This document shows, one piece after another, positions 24,136-32,843 of a DNA stretch of 48,106 bases. The translations under genes and the position numbers were made by a program. Below the pieces are notes generated by a model. The model was not told the DNA's origin, ran no database searches, and worked only from the letters and a program-made list of their open reading frames with translations. Every line of letters begins with the position of its first letter. Positions within the stretch are counted from its first letter, which is position 1. Source of the stretch: Allochromatium palmeri (GTDB taxonomy: Bacteria > Pseudomonadota > Gammaproteobacteria > Chromatiales > Chromatiaceae); assembly GCF_009720725.1 (NCBI RefSeq), contig NZ_WNKT01000030.1, forward strand, positions 1 to 48,106. Reading direction: 5' to 3'.

Positions 24136-25496
24136 AGCCCGCAATTCCCTGCAATGGTCCGGAGGTCGCCGCCCTGCTGACTCGAGCGCTCGATCCAGCC
24201 CAGGAATTCGTCGATGGCGGCACGACCCTTGGCTCGGTGCATGGGATGGCGGCCTGGCTGCGGCGGCAGTTCGCCGATGACTTAGAACGACAAACGCTCT
24301 GCCTGGCAACCGATAACCGTGACTTGATTGCCGCGGCGCTCCTGTCCTCCCTGGCCGGCGGGCCGATCGTGCTCCTGCCCTACAGTTTTTCCGCCCAGGC
24401 ATTGTCGGGGCTGCATCAGGCAACCGGCTGCCGGCATGCCCTGGTCGACCCGGAGCAGCCACCCCCTCCAGGCATGGAACCGATCCGGCCGCTGGGGGAG
24501 GGCGGCGGGACGGCGGCCCCACTGCCCGCCATCTACCCGGATGAAGAGCTACTCCGTCTCTATACCGGCGGCACCACCGGCGCTCCCCAACTCTGGAGCA
24601 AGACTGGCACCAACCTCTTTGGCGAGGCCCTGTTCCTTGCCGCCCACTTTGCTGTTTCGTCCTCTGATCGCATCGTTGCCACCATCTCTCCCGCGCATAT
24701 CTACGGCCTGCTCTATTCCGTGCTCCTGCCCCTGGTTTCCGGGGCATCGGTCGTCCCTGGGATACCGTCCTTTCCCGAGGAGATCGTGCGCTGCGTGCGC
24801 GAGCGCAAGGCAACGGTGCTCGTCAGCGTTCCCCCGCATTATCGGGTACTGCGGGGCAAAGGTTGTCTAGGGGATGCGCTCCGTCTCGCCTTTTCCTCCG
24901 CGGGCATGCTCGATGTCACGGACAACAACGCGTTCAGCCTGGCCAATCGCTGTGGCATTGTCGAGATCTACGGATCCACTGAGACGGGTGGCATCGCGCT
25001 GCGCAACCGCTCCTGTGGAGAACGCGGGTTCACCCCTTACTCCACCATCGACTGGCAGATCCACAACCAGCGACTTCAGATCCGCTCACCCTATCTTTCA
25101 CCCAGCCTGCCGCTGGATGCAGCCGGAGGCTACCTCGCCAACGACTGGGTCGAGGCCGACGGGGCCACGGCCTTCCAACTGCGAGGGCGCACCGATTCCG
25201 TCATCAAGGTTGGGGGCAAACGGGTCGATCTCGAGGAAGTCAAGGCGGCGATCAAGTACATGCAGGGGGTTAGCGATTGCCTTGTCCTGGCGCTGCCCGA
25301 TCGCGGCAGTCGTGAGCACCGCATCGTCGCCCTGGTGGAAGGGCCATTCGTGGAGATCGAGGACATCCGAACGCTCTTGATGACCCGCTTCGAGCCCTAC
25401 GCCCTGCCCGGCGCCATCAAAACCATCGATCGACTTCCGGTCACGGACAACGGCAAGGTCGATCGCGAAGCCGTGCTCAAGCTCTTTATGCCATGA
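24132..25496 (+). CDS. Acyl-activating ligase (ANL family)
   Basis: 454-residue AMP-forming acyl-CoA or acyl-ACP synthetase. The phosphate-binding motif is LYTGGTTGAPQLWSK at 143-157; the adenine motif is YGSTETGG; the hinge GRTDSVIKVGGKRV precedes the C-terminal domain, and the catalytic lysine is Lys442 in TDNGKVDRE. In aryl polyene clusters a similar ligase activates an aromatic starter; here no starter-forming lyase is present, so the substrate may be a fatty acid or an imported aryl acid. Overlaps both neighbours by 4 bases. Confidence 0.85.
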   Translation: MKPAIPCNGPEVAALLTRALDPAQEFVDGGTTLGSVHGMAAWLRRQFADDLERQTLCLATDNRDLIAAALLSSLAGGPIVLLPYSFSAQALSGLHQATGCRHALVDPEQPPPPGMEPIRPLGEGGGTAAPLPAIYPDEELLRLYTGGTTGAPQLWSKTGTNLFGEALFLAAHFAVSSSDRIVATISPAHIYGLLYSVLLPLVSGASVVPGIPSFPEEIVRCVRERKATVLVSVPPHYRVLRGKGCLGDALRLAFSSAGMLDVTDNNAFSLANRCGIVEIYGSTETGGIALRNRSCGERGFTPYSTIDWQIHNQRLQIRSPYLSPSLPLDAAGGYLANDWVEADGATAFQLRGRTDSVIKVGGKRVDLEEVKAAIKYMQGVSDCLVLALPDRGSREHRIVALVEGPFVEIEDIRTLLMTRFEPYALPGAIKTIDRLPVTDNGKVDREAVLKLFMP

Positions 25497-27211
25497 CGAC
25501 TCTGCAAGAGGCATTCACTGCCGGATATGTCAGTCTCAGTGCCTGGTCGGATCTGCTTGATCGGATCAATGTCTTTCCGGTGGCGGACGCGGATACTGGT
25601 GCCAACCTCCGTATCAGCCTCAGCCCGCTGCGCGCCTGCACGCTGACATCCGCGCAAACCGCCGAGCAGATCATTCACTCGGCTACCGGCAACTCCGGCA
25701 ATATCGCCGCCGCCTTTTTCAGTGTTCTTCTCCAGGCAACCAGTCCGGCCGAGCTGCCTGAACGCATCCAGGCAGGGTACCGCAAGGCACGCAAGGCCGT
25801 TGCCGTCCCCAAGGACGGCACCATGCTCTCCGTCTTTGAAGCGCTGTCCGAGCTGTTCGCCTCATCCCCATCGCTCGACGCCGCCCGTTGTAAGGACATC
25901 CTTGCCGACCTCCAGAAAACAGTGCTCTCCACCGCCGATATTCAAGCTGATTGCCGGCAAGCGGGCGTAGTTGATTCCGGCGCCTTGGGCATGTATGTCT
26001 TTTTCGATGGATTTTTCCAAACCCTGACAGGAATGGATGGCGAGCGTCCGTCACTCTTTGACCTTTTCCACGGCTATCTCACCCTGGACGCGAAGTTTCG
26101 GCCACCAACAAGCGATGCGTATTGCGTCGATGTCTTCCTTGCCCCGACAAACGAGCGCTCCCTGGATCCGACCGAACTCGCACATTTGGGTGAAAGCCTG
26201 GTGGTTGTCCCCGAGCAGAACAGCCTGAAGATTCATATCCACACCCTTGATCCAGGGATGCTGCACGCCCAACTTGCCGATCTTGGAGAAGTGAGCCACT
26301 GGTCGGCTGAGCCGCTACAGGCGGAGGCGGAGGCTGATGCCGCAGAGGCGCAATCCGTTGCGGCAGGCTGTCTGCACATCATGACCGATGCCGCTGGCTC
26401 CTTACCCCGCGAGCTGGCCCGACGCTACAATATCAGCCTCCTCGACAGCTATATCATCCACGGCGACAGCGCCCGCCCGGAAAGCCTCTGTGATCCGGTG
26501 CAGATCTATGAACTGATGCGGCACAAGTACCGCCTGACCACGGCTCAGGCCTCCTTGGCCGAACGGCATCAGCGTTATCGCACTGTCTTGGAAGAATTCG
26601 GCAAAACCCTCTATCTCTGCGTGGGCTCCGCCTTCACCGGCAACCATGCCGTGGCCCTGGCCTGGCAAGAACAGCAGGACCGGGACCAGCTCCTCGAGGT
26701 CATTGACACCGGCGCCGCCTCGGGACGCCTGGGGCTGATTGCCCTGCTGAGCGCCCGACTGGCCCAGCGAACCGCCGATGCGGACGCGGTTCGCCATCAC
26801 GCCCTGCACCTGAGCCGGGCCTGCCGGGAGTACGTCTTCATCGACAGCCTCCAGTATCTGGCTGCCGGTGGCCGCGTCTCACGATCCAGTGGCCTGTTCG
26901 GTCATCTTCTGGGTCTAAAACCGATCATCAGTCCGACGGCGGCGGGGGTGAAAAAGGAAGGCATGGTCCGCAGTCGGGACGCCCAACTCGCCTTTGCCTG
27001 CGAAAAAGTGCGCCGGGAGATCACCACTCCGGCCCGCGCCGTGCTCCTGCTCCAGCACTCCGACAACGAGCCTTGGGTGCGCGAAATAGCCCAACCGCAA
27101 CTTCACAGCCTCCTACCTGGGGCGGAGTTCCACCTGGTTCCCCTTTCATTGACCTCGGGGGTCCATATGGGACCGGGCACCTGGTCGCTGGCCTTTGCCG
27201 AGGAGCCGTAA
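25493..27211 (+). CDS. DAK2-DegV (FakA-FakB-like) fusion, putative fatty acid kinase
   Basis: 572 residues. Residues ~1-180 match the DAK2 kinase domain of FakA: VFPVADADTGANL with Asp32 and Asp34 for Mg-ATP, ATGNSGNIAAAFF, and GVVDSGALGMYVF. Residues ~205-275 match FakA's middle domain (LVVVPEQNSLKIHIHTLDPG). Residues ~292-572 are a DegV/FakB fatty-acid-binding domain (HIMTDAAGSLPRELARRYN, the LTTAQAS and VGSAFTGNH segments, IDSLQYLAAGGRVS). In Gram-positives FakA and FakB are separate and make acyl phosphate. FakA's C-terminal FakB-binding part seems to be replaced by FakB itself. It likely supplies or traps acyl phosphate for the acyltransferases. Unusual in this bacterial group. Confidence 0.85.
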   Translation: MTTLQEAFTAGYVSLSAWSDLLDRINVFPVADADTGANLRISLSPLRACTLTSAQTAEQIIHSATGNSGNIAAAFFSVLLQATSPAELPERIQAGYRKARKAVAVPKDGTMLSVFEALSELFASSPSLDAARCKDILADLQKTVLSTADIQADCRQAGVVDSGALGMYVFFDGFFQTLTGMDGERPSLFDLFHGYLTLDAKFRPPTSDAYCVDVFLAPTNERSLDPTELAHLGESLVVVPEQNSLKIHIHTLDPGMLHAQLADLGEVSHWSAEPLQAEAEADAAEAQSVAAGCLHIMTDAAGSLPRELARRYNISLLDSYIIHGDSARPESLCDPVQIYELMRHKYRLTTAQASLAERHQRYRTVLEEFGKTLYLCVGSAFTGNHAVALAWQEQQDRDQLLEVIDTGAASGRLGLIALLSARLAQRTADADAVRHHALHLSRACREYVFIDSLQYLAAGGRVSRSSGLFGHLLGLKPIISPTAAGVKKEGMVRSRDAQLAFACEKVRREITTPARAVLLLQHSDNEPWVREIAQPQLHSLLPGAEFHLVPLSLTSGVHMGPGTWSLAFAEEP

Positions 27212-27212
27212 C

Positions 27213-27914
27213 ATGCGCGTTGCCATCGTTATACCGGTGTACAATCATGGACCGCAAATTGCTGCGGTGATCGCGGCGGCACGCCCTCTGGGCCTAGCGA
27301 TTATTGTCGTCGACGACGGCTCCACCGATTCCACGCCCTCTGTTCTCCAACATCAGGAAGGTGTCACCCTGCTGCACCATGCCGAAAACCAAGGGAAAGG
27401 AGCGGCCCTGCTCACCGGCTTTGCCGAAGCTGCTCGCACCTGCGACTGGGCGCTGACCATTGATGCCGACGGCCAGCATGACCCGGCTGACGCGCTGACC
27501 CTGCTCGCGGCGGCAGAGCGAGGTGAACGAACGATCGTTGTCGGCAATCGCCAGGGTATGGCCGGTGACCATGTCCCCTGGACCAGTCGTTTTGGTCGTG
27601 GATTTTCCAACTTCTGGGTCCGGGTCTCCGGCGGTCCACAGATCTCGGATTCCCAGTCCGGCTATCGCCTGTACCCCCTTCCCGAAACCCTGCAGCTCGG
27701 GGTCGTTGCCCGACGGTACCAGTTTGAGGTGGAAGTGCTGGTGCGCGCCAAACGCGCGGGGATTGCTACCGTGGAAGTTCCGGTCTCGGTCGTGTACCAG
27801 CCCAAAGGCGTTCGCGTCAGCCATTTCCGGCCCTGGCGCGATTTTCTGCGCAACTCGAGCACCTTCAGCCGGTTGATCTACAGCCGCATTTTTCGTCTGG
27901 GCAGCAAACAATGA
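27213..27914 (+). CDS. Glycosyltransferase family 2
   Basis: 233-residue inverting GT-A enzyme of the dolichyl-phosphate-mannose-synthase-like group. IVIPVYNHGPQI opens the nucleotide-binding fold, VVDDGSTDST binds the nucleotide sugar, and LTIDADGQHDP is the metal-binding D-x-D. No TM segment is obvious. ATG 27213 is one base after the stop of the DAK2-DegV gene; the longer frame from 27195 is not supported. It may glycosylate the lipid or transfer sugar to a lipid phosphate. The last bases overlap the acyltransferase start. Confidence 0.9.
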   Translation: MRVAIVIPVYNHGPQIAAVIAAARPLGLAIIVVDDGSTDSTPSVLQHQEGVTLLHHAENQGKGAALLTGFAEAARTCDWALTIDADGQHDPADALTLLAAAERGERTIVVGNRQGMAGDHVPWTSRFGRGFSNFWVRVSGGPQISDSQSGYRLYPLPETLQLGVVARRYQFEVEVLVRAKRAGIATVEVPVSVVYQPKGVRVSHFRPWRDFLRNSSTFSRLIYSRIFRLGSKQ

Positions 27915-28798
27915 GTCTTGCTCCCTACGCTGTCCTGGTGCGGATCTCACGCCTCATCGGCCCTTGGTTCTTCACCAGTATCGCGCGCTGCATTGCCACC
28001 GGCTACTTTCTCTTTTCCCCCAAGGTTCGAGAAAGCCTCCGCCTCTATGCCATCGTCTTCCCCCAACGGAGCCGCTGGTTTCATCTCTGGTGCGCCTTTT
28101 GCCAGTATCAGAGCTTTACCACCATCCATTTTGATCGTTTTCTGACCAACAACGGCCAGCTGCCGATCTTTACCTGTGAAGGGGGCGAGGCGCTGAATGC
28201 ACGCATCAATCATGGAGGGGCACTTCTTTTAATGTCCCATCTCGGTAACTGGGAGATGGCGGCACGGCTCATGATTCACCAGGGCTACGAGACGCCCCTG
28301 CTCCTCTATATGGGCGTCAAGGAAAAAGAGGGGGTGGAACGGCGACAAAAAGAGGAGCTGCAACAGGCTGGGGTCACGATTATTGGGGTTGACCAGGGCG
28401 CGGCCAATCCCTTTACCGCACTGGAGGGCTTGAAAATACTGCGCCAGGGGGGCTTGGTCTCCATGGCCGGAGATATCATCTGGCGGCAGGATCAGCGCCG
28501 GATTCCGGTGCAGGTACTTGGCCATCCAGCCTTTGTTTCCGAGGCACCCTTCGTTTTTGCCCTGGTCTCCGGGGCACCAATTGTCGTCTTTTTCGCCTTC
28601 CGCACGGGGCGCAACCGCTACCGGTTTACCTTTTCCGAGCCCATCTGGGTCAGATGCGAGCGAAGAGAAGATCGGCACCAAGCGGTTGCACAGGCCGCGC
28701 AACGGTATGCCGACCTCTTGGAAGCGGCCCTCCGCGCTCACCCCTACGAATGGTATCATTTCGACCGATTCCTCCTTGATCCGGGTGAGACCCCCTGA
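27911..28798 (+). CDS. LpxL/HtrB-like acyltransferase
   Basis: 295-residue membrane-associated acyltransferase of the lysophospholipid/lipid A late acyltransferase group. The catalytic His110 lies in LLLMSHLGNWEMAA, with Glu115 as the second residue of the H-x4-E pair, and a hydrophobic N-terminus provides the membrane anchor. Homologues of this class occur in aryl polyene clusters, where they attach chains to a lipid head group. Start ATG 27911 overlaps the glycosyltransferase stop by 4 bases. Confidence 0.85.
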   Translation: MSLAPYAVLVRISRLIGPWFFTSIARCIATGYFLFSPKVRESLRLYAIVFPQRSRWFHLWCAFCQYQSFTTIHFDRFLTNNGQLPIFTCEGGEALNARINHGGALLLMSHLGNWEMAARLMIHQGYETPLLLYMGVKEKEGVERRQKEELQQAGVTIIGVDQGAANPFTALEGLKILRQGGLVSMAGDIIWRQDQRRIPVQVLGHPAFVSEAPFVFALVSGAPIVVFFAFRTGRNRYRFTFSEPIWVRCERREDRHQAVAQAAQRYADLLEAALRAHPYEWYHFDRFLLDPGETP

Positions 28799-28867
28799 CT
28801 GGCCCGATTCCCCAGGCTCGGCAGCGGCTATTTCTGCCACCAAGATTCGCTACATAGATAAGCCACC

Positions 28868-29125
28868 ATGACAAGAGATGTAATGCAAGAAAAAATCCTG
28901 ACGATCCTTGTCCAGGATTTCGAATTCCAGGAACCGGGCCTGGATGACAACCTGCGAGACGACCACGGATTCGACAGCATCGACGCGATTGAACTGCTGG
29001 GCAAGATCGAACGCATCCTGGGCTTTTCCCTCACCCGCGAGGAAAAAGAAAAGGCGATGGAGATCAGGACGATCAACGATATCCTCGACTACCTGGAGAG
29101 GATCCAACAGGGCCGCGCTCAGTAA
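28868..29125 (+). CDS. Acyl carrier protein, copy C
   Basis: 85-residue ACP with Ser37 in HGFDSIDAIELLGKIE and a typical acidic charge pattern. It sits 69 bases after the LpxL-like gene and 18 bases before the ketosynthase, its likely partner. The sequence differs from ACPs A and B, supporting separate roles for the three carriers. Confidence 0.92.
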   Translation: MTRDVMQEKILTILVQDFEFQEPGLDDNLRDDHGFDSIDAIELLGKIERILGFSLTREEKEKAMEIRTINDILDYLERIQQGRAQ

Positions 29126-29143
29126 TCCTCCAGGGTTTGTTCG

Positions 29144-30388
29144 ATGAAACGTCGCGTTGTTATTACCGCCTGCTCCGCCATCACCCCCATTGGGTACGGC
29201 CAACAATCCATCGTCGAGAGCCTGCGCCTGGGACGCTCCGGGATCAAGCCTCTGCGTGATGACGGCCTTCTCACCGGCCATATTCATTCCCGCGTTTTCG
29301 GTACAGTCGACTACCCCATTGATTACGCGTTCAATCGCTCTCAGCGTAAAACGATGGGACCGGTCGCCTATTACGCCTGCCAGGTGGCCAAGGATGTGCT
29401 CGAGGCATCCGGACTCTCCAAGGAATCTATTGCATCCGGCCGCCTTGGCGTTGCCTTTGGCTCCACCCACGGCAGCCCAACGGTGCAGCGGGATATCTAC
29501 CAGACATTCTTTCAGAGCCTCGAGACCGAATTCTCTTCCATCGGCGCGGTCGATTACCTCCGCTCCATGGTCCATACCACGGCGGTCAACATCACCCGCA
29601 TGTTCGGCATCACCGGTCGGGTGATCGCCTCCTCCACCGCCTGCACCACCAGCAGCCAAGCCATCGGATTTGGCTATGAAATGATCAAATTCGGCGTGCA
29701 GGATGCCATGCTCTGCGGCGGGGCCGACGAATACGACACTACAACCGTTGCAGTGTTCGACAATCTGCTTGCCTGCTCGGTCGGTTACAACGACTGCCCC
29801 TCCCGCACCCCCCGCCCCTTTGATAAAAAGCGCGATGGCCTGGTGGTTGGCGAAGGCGGTGCCGCTGTCCTTCTCGAGGAATACGAGTCCGCCAAACAGC
29901 GGGGGGCCGCCATCCTCGGCGAGGTCATCGGCTTTGCCTGCAACAACAACGGCGGCGACCTGATCCTTCCCAACCTAGATGGCATCACCTCGACCCTACG
30001 CCTTGCCCTTGACGATGCAAACATCGAGGCGAAGGAGGTGGACTATATCAGTGCCCACGCAACCGCAACCAAGATGGGCGATATCATCGAATCCCAGGCC
30101 ATCGAGGCCGTCTATGGCCAATCTCCCTATGTGACCGGACTGAAAAGCTACACCGGCCACACCATGGGAACCTGCGGCGCGATGGAACTGATCATGACCC
30201 TGTACATGATGGCCGAAGACTTCCTTGCCCCTACCCTGAATCTTCAGGAAATCGATCCCCGCTGCGCCCGACTCAACTATACACCAGAGGTAATCGAAGC
30301 CTCGACTCGCATTGCTGCAATCCAAAATTTTGCCTTTGGCGGAGTCAACACCTGCCTCCTGATAAAAAACGGCAACGAGGTCGTGTAA
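29144..30388 (+). CDS. Beta-ketoacyl-ACP synthase (FabF-like), right arm
   Basis: 414-residue condensing enzyme: Cys167 in SSTACTTSSQA, His305 in SAHATATKMGD, Lys334 and His339 in LKSYTGHTMGTCG, NFAFGGVNT at the end. The LKSYTGHTMGTCGAMEL segment is typical of the aryl-polyene-type synthases. Directly preceded by ACP C and followed 2 bases later by the PlsC-like gene. Confidence 0.92.
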   Translation: MKRRVVITACSAITPIGYGQQSIVESLRLGRSGIKPLRDDGLLTGHIHSRVFGTVDYPIDYAFNRSQRKTMGPVAYYACQVAKDVLEASGLSKESIASGRLGVAFGSTHGSPTVQRDIYQTFFQSLETEFSSIGAVDYLRSMVHTTAVNITRMFGITGRVIASSTACTTSSQAIGFGYEMIKFGVQDAMLCGGADEYDTTTVAVFDNLLACSVGYNDCPSRTPRPFDKKRDGLVVGEGGAAVLLEEYESAKQRGAAILGEVIGFACNNNGGDLILPNLDGITSTLRLALDDANIEAKEVDYISAHATATKMGDIIESQAIEAVYGQSPYVTGLKSYTGHTMGTCGAMELIMTLYMMAEDFLAPTLNLQEIDPRCARLNYTPEVIEASTRIAAIQNFAFGGVNTCLLIKNGNEVV

Positions 30389-30390
30389 AA

Positions 30391-31161
30391 ATGCGGCGGT
30401 GGAGTGCGGATAGATTGTTTGATCTCAGCGTGACCTTCATCTGCTGGCTTTATTTTACCCTGGGTTTTCTTTTTCTATTTGCGCCGCTCTATCTGTGGAG
30501 CAGTCTTTTCCACAAAGAAAAAGCACGCGCCTTTCAGCGATATAACCGCCTCTTTTATCGATTTTTTTTTCGCATCCTTCACAATATCGCCCCGCGACAA
30601 CACTGGGAGATCGATGCCGCCATCGGCTCACTTCGTGGTTCGGTGATTCTCTGTAATCATCGCTCCTATCTCGACCCCCTGCTGCTGATCGCCCATCTCT
30701 ACCGCGCCACCACCATCGTCAAATCCGTCTTTTTCACCGTCCCCATCTTTGGCTGGGTGATTCGCACCTCCGGTTACCTGCCGGCCACGGCCAGCGGCCC
30801 GTTCGCGGCCCTGATGCTTACGCAGATGGAATCTCTGCCCGCGTATCTCGCTTCCGGGGGCAACCTCTTTGTCTTTCCGGAAGGTACGCGTAGTCGCGAT
30901 AGCCGGATCGCGCCCCTTCACCAGGGGGCATTGAAGATTGCCCGGCAATGCCGGGTGCCGGTCCATGTCCTAGTTGTGGAAAACACGGACCGACTGTTCA
31001 CTCCCGGCGTTTTCCTCTTTGCTGCCAGCCAGGAAAACACGATCCGCCTGCGTCTTGTCGAAACGATTGCCGTCCAGGATCTCCAATGCAGCCTCAGCGA
31101 CCTTGGCCAACGGGTTCGCCGGGCCATGGAAGGCCGGCAGCGCGAGGCGGAATTGGCGTAA
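30391..31161 (+). CDS. PlsC-like 1-acylglycerol-phosphate acyltransferase
   Basis: 256 residues with an N-terminal membrane helix (~15-38) and the acyltransferase motifs: NHRSYLDP at 89-96 (H-x4-D, His90 and Asp95) and FPEGTRSR at 162-169 for phosphate binding. Expected to transfer an acyl chain to a phosphorylated acceptor such as lysophosphatidate. With the DAK2-DegV fusion and the LpxL-like enzyme it suggests that the final product is an acylated glycero- or glycolipid and not a free hydrocarbon. Followed by a 104-base space. Confidence 0.88.
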   Translation: MRRWSADRLFDLSVTFICWLYFTLGFLFLFAPLYLWSSLFHKEKARAFQRYNRLFYRFFFRILHNIAPRQHWEIDAAIGSLRGSVILCNHRSYLDPLLLIAHLYRATTIVKSVFFTVPIFGWVIRTSGYLPATASGPFAALMLTQMESLPAYLASGGNLFVFPEGTRSRDSRIAPLHQGALKIARQCRVPVHVLVVENTDRLFTPGVFLFAASQENTIRLRLVETIAVQDLQCSLSDLGQRVRRAMEGRQREAELA

Positions 31162-31265
31162 ATACTGGATGATGGTCGTTCGCGGCCTTATTTTGGTTTT
31201 TCCGAAAACGAAGAGCATTCGATTCGGGAAAATAATACATTCAAGGATCTCGAAGGATACTAAGC

Positions 31266-32327
31266 ATGCAACTCTACAATCTGGAATTCACCGAAGAGGA
31301 GATCCGCGCCGCAGCGGCGGCCGACCGGCTGTTATCCATGGAAATCGAGTTCAGCCGGAAATGCAATTTCCGGTGCCCATACTGCTATGTGGAAGATCCA
31401 ACAGCATCGGATTTGGAGATGTCGCTCAAGGAGATTAAAGACGTTATTCTCCAGGCCAAGGAACTGGGCGCGAAAAAAATCATCATTCTGGGCGGCGAGC
31501 CTTCCATCTATCCTCACCTGGTGGAAATGCTCCGTTTTCTCGGCGAACTTGAACTGGAGATCGAGCTATTCACCAACGGCAGTGGTATCACCGAGGAGCT
31601 GGCGCAGGTTCTGGCCGAGGAACGTGTACAGGTGGTGGTGAAAATGAACTCCCGCGATGCCGCGATTCAGGACCACCTGGCCGGAAAAAAGGGCGCCTCG
31701 ACGATCATCAACCAGGCCCTGGAACGGTTGCACCGGGCAGGTTACCCCTCAAGGGAGCTGGTTCTTGCAGCCAGCACCGTCATCTGTCGGCAGAACCTGG
31801 GAGAACTGGTTGAACTCTGGCAGTGGTTGCGAGAGCAGAACATCGAACCCTATTTCGAGATCCTCACCCCCCAGGCCAACGCTGTAAAAAACACCTGGCT
31901 CTATGTCGAAGCCGAGGAGTTGCAGAATCTCTTCACCCGGCTCTCAGCCATTGACCGCGAACAGTTTAATCGCCAGTGGGAGCCGCAGCCGCCGCTGGTC
32001 GGCAACCGCTGCATGCGTCACCAGGTTTCCTGCCTGGTCACTGCCCAGGGTGATGTCACGCCTTGTGTTGGCGTGACCATTGCGCTGGGCAATATTCGTC
32101 GGCAACCATTGGGCGATATCCTGAAAAACAGCGAGGTGATGAAAAACCTGAAAAACTACCGGCAGACGATCAAGGGATTCTGCAGCACCTGTGAAAAAAG
32201 CGAGGAATGCTATGGGTGCCGGGGCGCGGCCTATCAGATGACCGGTGATTACCTGGCCTCCGATCCGACTTGCTGGCGGAATACGATAGCGGCCTGTAGC
32301 CGAAAACCGGGCCTTGATCATCGATGA
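31266..32327 (+). CDS. SPASM-type radical SAM protein
   Basis: 353 residues. The radical SAM motif is C33-NFR-C37-PY-C40, followed by the conserved ILGGEPSIYP. The C-terminus carries many cysteines (NRCMRHQVSC, TPCVGVT, FCSTCEKSEECYGCRGAA), the pattern of a SPASM domain with two extra iron-sulfur clusters. SPASM proteins often modify peptides, but dehydrogenases and lipid-acting relatives exist. RBS AAGGATACT is 3 bases upstream. It is the last recognisable gene of the right arm and is the fifth radical SAM protein of the cluster. Confidence 0.85.
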   Translation: MQLYNLEFTEEEIRAAAAADRLLSMEIEFSRKCNFRCPYCYVEDPTASDLEMSLKEIKDVILQAKELGAKKIIILGGEPSIYPHLVEMLRFLGELELEIELFTNGSGITEELAQVLAEERVQVVVKMNSRDAAIQDHLAGKKGASTIINQALERLHRAGYPSRELVLAASTVICRQNLGELVELWQWLREQNIEPYFEILTPQANAVKNTWLYVEAEELQNLFTRLSAIDREQFNRQWEPQPPLVGNRCMRHQVSCLVTAQGDVTPCVGVTIALGNIRRQPLGDILKNSEVMKNLKNYRQTIKGFCSTCEKSEECYGCRGAAYQMTGDYLASDPTCWRNTIAACSRKPGLDHR

Positions 32328-32401
32328 ACGCCCCGAACGCTTCAAAAAACGTGTCTACAATCTCCGGGGACTTGAGACTCAGCTGCGGAGACAACTTACA
32401 C

Positions 32402-32704
32402 ATGACCCTCATCCCACAACCGGTGCAGAAACCGTTTCGACGCTTCGAGATCGGTGTCGGACTCATCGGCGTGGTGGCCGGCCTCTGGCTGCTGGTTCAG
32501 TTCGGATTCTGGTTGAACCGAGTGCTGCCTGAACTGGATCTCGGGATTGTCGGGGAAGGTGCGCTACGGTTGGCGCAGTCGGTCTATCTACTCGGCTTTG
32601 GCGTCAATCTGCTACGCCGTGGCTACATCTCGCTGGTCTTTTGGATGATCGCCCTGGCCGTGCTCGCCAACGTGCCGGTGATGAGTGGGGAAATCGGACT
32701 GTGA
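32402..32704 (+). CDS. Small membrane protein of unknown function
   Basis: About 100 residues with three hydrophobic segments (~16-38, 52-70 and 78-94) and little else; not recognised. ATG 32402 has GGAG at 32387-32390. An upstream ATG at 32324 would overlap the radical SAM stop (ATGA) and add a 26-residue polar leader that looks unconserved. Whether it belongs to the lipid cluster or to the flanking chromosome is unclear. 32705-32843 has no gene. Confidence 0.55.
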   Translation: MTLIPQPVQKPFRRFEIGVGLIGVVAGLWLLVQFGFWLNRVLPELDLGIVGEGALRLAQSVYLLGFGVNLLRRGYISLVFWMIALAVLANVPVMSGEIGL

Positions 32705-32843
32705 ACCTCATGACGAACTGGAGCTACCTGACAGCCGGTTTTGCGCTGGAGTAGACGGGTCAGGCGTGACGCACATCAGCGCCCCAGTTGTGGGATTGAG
32801 GTTGAGAAACGGCTGATTCCAGAGGCAGACGCGCCTCCCGCCT

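Noticed and set aside
3983-32327. Firm assignment of the cluster as a ladderane or aryl polyene pathway
   Set aside because: Radical SAM content recalls ladderane sets and the synthase genes recall aryl polyenes, but the CrtI-like desaturase and the aromatic lyase are not in the window; only a loose relation can be claimed.
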